This document shows, piece by piece, positions 15,347 to 17,094 of a DNA stretch of 17,094 nucleotides. The number at the start of each line of letters is the position of its first letter. Positions within the stretch are counted from its first letter, which is position 1. Origin of the DNA: UMGS75 sp051872775. GTDB taxonomy: Bacteria > Bacillota_I > Bacilli_A > ML615J-28 > CAG-313. The notes beneath the pieces were generated by a model. It had not been told where the DNA came from. It saw only the letters and a list, made by a program, of their open reading frames with translations, and made no database searches. The position numbers were made by a program, and so were the translations under genes. The stretch spans positions 1-17,094 of the forward strand of contig JBJEEE010000020.1 in assembly GCA_051872775.1 (NCBI GenBank). Direction: 5' to 3'.

Positions 15347-15375
15347 ATTTTATCATATTTCCCCATAAAATGCAA
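15347..15375 (-). promoter_or_regulatory. Promoter of fakA
   Basis: TTGCAT (15375-15370), a 17-nt spacer and TAAAAT (15352-15347) lie on the minus strand with TG one base before the -10. The predicted start is about 15340, giving a leader of about 30 nt. Confidence 0.75.
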
Positions 15376-15405
15376 GCAAAATAATTTTTACCCCACCTCT
15401 TTAAT

Positions 15406-15423
15406 AAGTAAAACGTATTACTT
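15406..15423. promoter_or_regulatory. Operator-like inverted repeat upstream of rpmB
   Basis: AAGTAA (15406-15411) and TTACTT (15418-15423) flank a 6-nt centre and touch the rpmB -35. The site lies between the divergent fakA and rpmB promoters, so a bound protein could affect rpmB first. No known consensus is matched. Confidence 0.3.
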
Positions 15424-15450
15424 GCATTATTAATTGATTTATGATATAAT
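15422..15450 (+). promoter_or_regulatory. Promoter of rpmB
   Basis: TTGCAT (15422-15427), a 17-nt spacer and TATAAT (15445-15450) with TG one base upstream (TGATATAAT) form a good extended -10 promoter. The start should be near 15457. Confidence 0.8.
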
Positions 15451-15494
15451 ATACAAGGATTTTAATGTATAAACAAATAAAGGAGGAACAAAAT

Positions 15495-15698
15495 ATGGCT
15501 CGTAAATGTTATATAACTGGAGTTGGATCAACTTCTGGTAATAATCGTTCTCACTCTTTACAAGCAACTCGTCGTACATGGAAAGCAAATCTACAAAAAG
15601 TAAGAATTAAAGACGAGAAGGGTCGCGTAATTAGAGTATATGTTTCTACTCGTGCTTTAAGAACTGGTATTAAAAACGGAACAATTGAACGCGCATAA
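15495..15698 (+). CDS. rpmB: 50S ribosomal protein L28
   Basis: L28 is a small late-assembling protein of the large ribosomal subunit. The 67-residue product starts MARKCYITGVGSTSGNNRSH, the family signature, and continues with RRTWKANLQKVRI and VYVSTRALRTGI. The ATG at 15495 follows AGGAGG (15481-15486); ten further codons upstream are open but precede the SD and are not part of the protein. Only one Cys is present near the N-terminus, so this is the form without paired zinc-binding CxxC motifs. The gene is transcribed alone from its own promoter, ends at the 15712-15738 hairpin, diverges from fakA and converges on spoVM, exactly as in Bacillus. Confidence 0.97.
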   Translation: MARKCYITGVGSTSGNNRSHSLQATRRTWKANLQKVRIKDEKGRVIRVYVSTRALRTGIKNGTIERA

Positions 15699-15711
15699 AT
15701 TTAATGATATT

Positions 15712-15738
15712 AAAGGTATAACTCATGGTTATACCTTT
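15712..15738. terminator. Terminator shared by rpmB and spoVM
   Basis: AAAGGTATAAC (15712-15722) and GTTATACCTTT (15728-15738) form a perfect 11-bp stem with the loop TCATG. Downstream of it on the plus strand is TTTATTTTTTAT, a strong intrinsic terminator for rpmB. On the minus strand, just past the spoVM stop, the following bases are AATATCATT, so it would act only weakly for spoVM. Confidence 0.85.
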
Positions 15739-15739
15739 T

Positions 15740-15820
15740 TTATTTTTTATGAAATAGATTCTTAAAGAAAAGTATTATTTTACCTATCCATCTAGGTAAT
15801 TTGATAACAATAAAACGCAT
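15740..15820 (-). CDS. spoVM: SpoVM, stage V sporulation peptide (26 residues)
   Basis: The peptide reads MRFIVIKLPRWIGKII then LFFKNLFHKK: 26 residues, the same length as Bacillus SpoVM (recalled as MKFYTIKLPKFLGGIV...). Without gaps it keeps Met1, Phe3, Ile6, Lys7, Leu8, Pro9, Gly13 and Ile15, with Lys/Arg swaps at 2 and 10. Pro9 is important in Bacillus for sensing convex membrane; SpoVM anchors the coat ATPase SpoIVA to the outer forespore membrane. The pattern here is an amphipathic membrane-surface helix with a basic tail. The SD AGGAGG (15827-15832) is 6 nt from the ATG. It lies 40 nt after thiN and converges on rpmB, the Bacillus position. Inside the gene is a 7-bp inverted repeat (15780-15786/15793-15799). 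The gene is short enough to be missed by ORF callers. Confidence 0.88.
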   Translation of the reverse strand: MRFIVIKLPRWIGKIILFFKNLFHKK

Positions 15821-15854
15821 ATAATTCCTCCTATTGATACATTATATGCGTTTT
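15812..15854 (-). promoter_or_regulatory. Start-site hairpin of spoVM
   Basis: AAAACGCATATAAT (15812-15825) and ATTATATGCGTTTT (15841-15854) are a perfect 14-bp inverted repeat around 15 nt. On the minus transcript the SD AGGAGG is in the loop and the spoVM ATG is inside the 3' arm. A read-through RNA from thiN would carry both arms and could hide the start codon. Confidence 0.8.
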
Positions 15855-15868
15855 GTTTTTTTATATAC
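15841..15868 (-). promoter_or_regulatory. Possible sigma-E-type promoter of spoVM
   Basis: On the minus strand GTATATA (15868-15862), a 13-nt spacer and CATATAAT (15848-15841) resemble the sigma-E consensus as I recall it (kmATATT, about 13-14 nt, CATACAnT). The -10 differs at one position. Transcription from about 15834 would begin after the 5' arm of the hairpin and keep the SD. TATAAT within the -10 could also be read by sigma A, so the assignment is uncertain. Confidence 0.5.
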
Positions 15869-16472
15869 TTCTAATTAGTAAGATCTCACCATCTATTAAG
15901 TTAAATTCAAAAATATTGTTATAAAAAGAATTACTAGTTGTGAAAGTATCGTGGGCTGTTAAGTGCGTTTTTTTGAGTTTATATTTTGCGTTTGTTATCT
16001 CTATTGTTGCATTATCTAATGTCAAGATACTAACGTATGTATATTGATCTTGACTTATTGAATAACATCCAGCTTTTGAGATATATTTTATTTCATTTTC
16101 TAAATCTTTAATGGTTATGTTTAGTTCTTTATATTTTTTTAATAACCATATATTAACTAGTTCATGATCAATCCTTCCACCGGTTGCATCATATATAATG
16201 ATTTCTCCTTCAAACTTATGATTCATTAGTACAAGTTCAAGATCAGTTTCATTTTTGTCTTTTGGAAATTTTCTTAATATTATATCTTTATTATCAAGTT
16301 CACCTAATCTAGTAGAAAAATCAAAATCTCCCCATGATTCATTGACATGATAACCACAATCAATTATTGTAAAAGTACCATCATCTAGTCCTATTAAATA
16401 ATCATCTTTTTGAGGGATATAACATTTACTAAAGGATTTATAGTTTGAGTTACCTACAATAATATATCTCAT
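15861..16472 (-). CDS. thiN: Thiamine pyrophosphokinase
   Basis: ThiN transfers pyrophosphate from ATP to thiamine, giving the cofactor TPP directly from imported vitamin. The 203-residue product shows the family motifs in order: GLDDGTF near residues 28-34, GDFDFSTRLGE near 48-58, the FPKDKNETDLELVL segment near 69-82, and YDATGGRIDHELVNI near 94-108. The remaining C-terminal half is the beta-rich thiamine-binding domain and is poorly conserved, as usual. The start ATG overlaps the rpe TGA as ATGA and there is no close SD (the nearest, AGGAAG, is too far), which points to translational coupling. Order rpe-thiN-spoVM is as in Bacillus. Confidence 0.93.
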   Translation of the reverse strand: MRYIIVGNSNYKSFSKCYIPQKDDYLIGLDDGTFTIIDCGYHVNESWGDFDFSTRLGELDNKDIILRKFPKDKNETDLELVLMNHKFEGEIIIYDATGGRIDHELVNIWLLKKYKELNITIKDLENEIKYISKAGCYSISQDQYTYVSILTLDNATIEITNAKYKLKKTHLTAHDTFTTSNSFYNNIFEFNLIDGEILLIRSI

Positions 16473-17094
16473 ATTTGAAGTAACTTCCTATATGTCGCTG
16501 CAATATCATTGCTATTCATTAGATATGTTCCCACAACAATCAAATCGGCGCCTACTTCTTTTAGTTTTACAGCATTATCTACGTTTATTCCTCCATCTAC
16601 TTCAATTATAAAACTATGAGTAGACTTACGAATATCCGATAGTGCTTTAACTTTATCAATAGTGCTTTCGATAAACTTTTGACCACCAAATCCAGGTTCT
16701 ACGCTCATTACCAAAACTAAATCAATTTTATCTATATATGGCAAGATTAAATCAACTGGTGTATTTGGTTTAAGGGAAATTCCACACTTAATATTTGCTT
16801 TTTTTAGTTTTGTTATTATTTCATCTAACTTAGAAGTAGCCTCAATATGTACCGTAATGATGTCTGAACCAGCTTCAGTATAACTATCAATTACATCTTC
16901 AGGATTTTTAACCATCAAATGTGTATCAAGTTTTAGTGAAGTCATTTCTTTAATTGCTTTGACTTTTTTAGCATCATAAGTAATATTAGGAACAAATATT
17001 CCATCCATAACATCTAAGTGGAGATATGGTACATCCAATTGTTCAAGTAGATTAATGGCATGTTTGAAGTCTTGATCTTTGACTGAAAGAATAG
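16469..17094 (-). CDS. rpe: Ribulose-phosphate 3-epimerase, 5' end beyond the window
   Basis: Rpe interconverts ribulose 5-phosphate and xylulose 5-phosphate in the pentose phosphate pathway. The frame is open to the window edge, where ILSVKDQDFKHAINLLEQ precedes LDVPYLHLDVMDGIFVPN, so the gene continues beyond position 17094; the family usually has a short segment ending APSILS here, so only about 5-10 residues are missing. Visible are 207 residues of a TIM barrel. They include the metal/catalytic motif HLDVMDG, DTHLMVKNPE, the SVEPGFGGQKFI segment, EVDGGINVDN and GADLIVVGTYLM. The TTG at 17038 is not the start because homology continues upstream of it. The stop overlaps the thiN start. Confidence 0.95.
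   Translation of the reverse strand, partial: ILSVKDQDFKHAINLLEQLDVPYLHLDVMDGIFVPNITYDAKKVKAIKEMTSLKLDTHLMVKNPEDVIDSYTEAGSDIITVHIEATSKLDEIITKLKKANIKCGISLKPNTPVDLILPYIDKIDLVLVMSVEPGFGGQKFIESTIDKVKALSDIRKSTHSFIIEVDGGINVDNAVKLKEVGADLIVVGTYLMNSNDIAATYRKLLQI

Noticed and set aside
1..17094. Mycoplasma-type code (TGA as Trp), considered because of the A/T richness
   Set aside because: Tryptophan positions use TGG, and TGA ends genes such as rpe and the Cse60-like gene at the expected lengths.
1..17094. tRNA or rRNA genes, CRISPR arrays, insertion sequences, prophage or defence genes
   Set aside because: No cloverleaf-like sequences, regularly spaced repeats, transposase or integrase sequences were seen; all long frames belong to housekeeping or sporulation genes.

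Overview
The window is a stretch of a low-GC Bacillota chromosome. The base composition is strongly A/T-rich, start sites carry GGAGG-type Shine-Dalgarno (SD) sequences, and promoters are of the sigma-A type. TGA is used as a real stop (rpe, the Cse60-like gene), so the code is standard and not the Mycoplasma TGA=Trp code. The most telling evidence for lineage is two sporulation genes. One is a 59-residue Cse60-like protein. The other is a very short gene (26 codons, 15740-15820, minus strand) whose product aligns end to end with SpoVM, the forespore-curvature peptide of Bacillus. Gene order also follows Bacillus: rpe-thiN-spoVM converging on rpmB, which diverges from fakA, followed by recG and rnc. 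I infer an endospore-forming (or recently sporulating) Bacilli/Erysipelotrichia-type organism; the species cannot be named from this sequence.

Layout. Positions 1-4518 hold the str operon on the minus strand: a consensus promoter, a leader of about 100 nt, rpsL (S12), rpsG (S7), fusA (EF-G) and tuf (EF-Tu), with a probable terminator at the window edge. Positions 4519-4828 are non-coding, with one clear terminator and an unexplained long inverted repeat. Positions 4829-7183 hold a minus-strand operon gmk-rpoZ-M32 carboxypeptidase. Positions 7310-8953 hold rqcH (plus strand), divergent from gmk and overlapping tail to tail with the Cse60-like gene. Positions 9168-10398 hold dnaD-nth, overlapping out of frame; upstream is an unidentified two-helix membrane protein. 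Positions 10821-15309 hold fakA, recG and rnc on the minus strand. Positions 15495-15698 hold rpmB (plus strand), and 15740-17094 hold rpe (cut by the window edge), thiN and spoVM (minus strand).

Most genes are housekeeping: translation (S12, S7, EF-G, EF-Tu, L28, RqcH), transcription (omega), nucleotide and cofactor supply (Gmk, ThiN, Rpe), DNA replication and repair (DnaD, Nth, RecG), RNA processing (RNase III), and fatty-acid activation (FakA).

The unusual part is regulatory. Both sporulation genes have their translation start built into a hairpin. At spoVM, a perfect 14-bp inverted repeat places the SD in the loop and the ATG in the 3' arm, and the 5' arm carries a sigma-E-like -10 sequence. 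At the Cse60-like gene, the SD lies in the 3' arm of a strong hairpin that also looks like a two-way terminator. Transcripts reading through from the upstream housekeeping genes would therefore carry the sporulation gene in a closed form, while a transcript started inside the element would be open. This reading is inference and testable.
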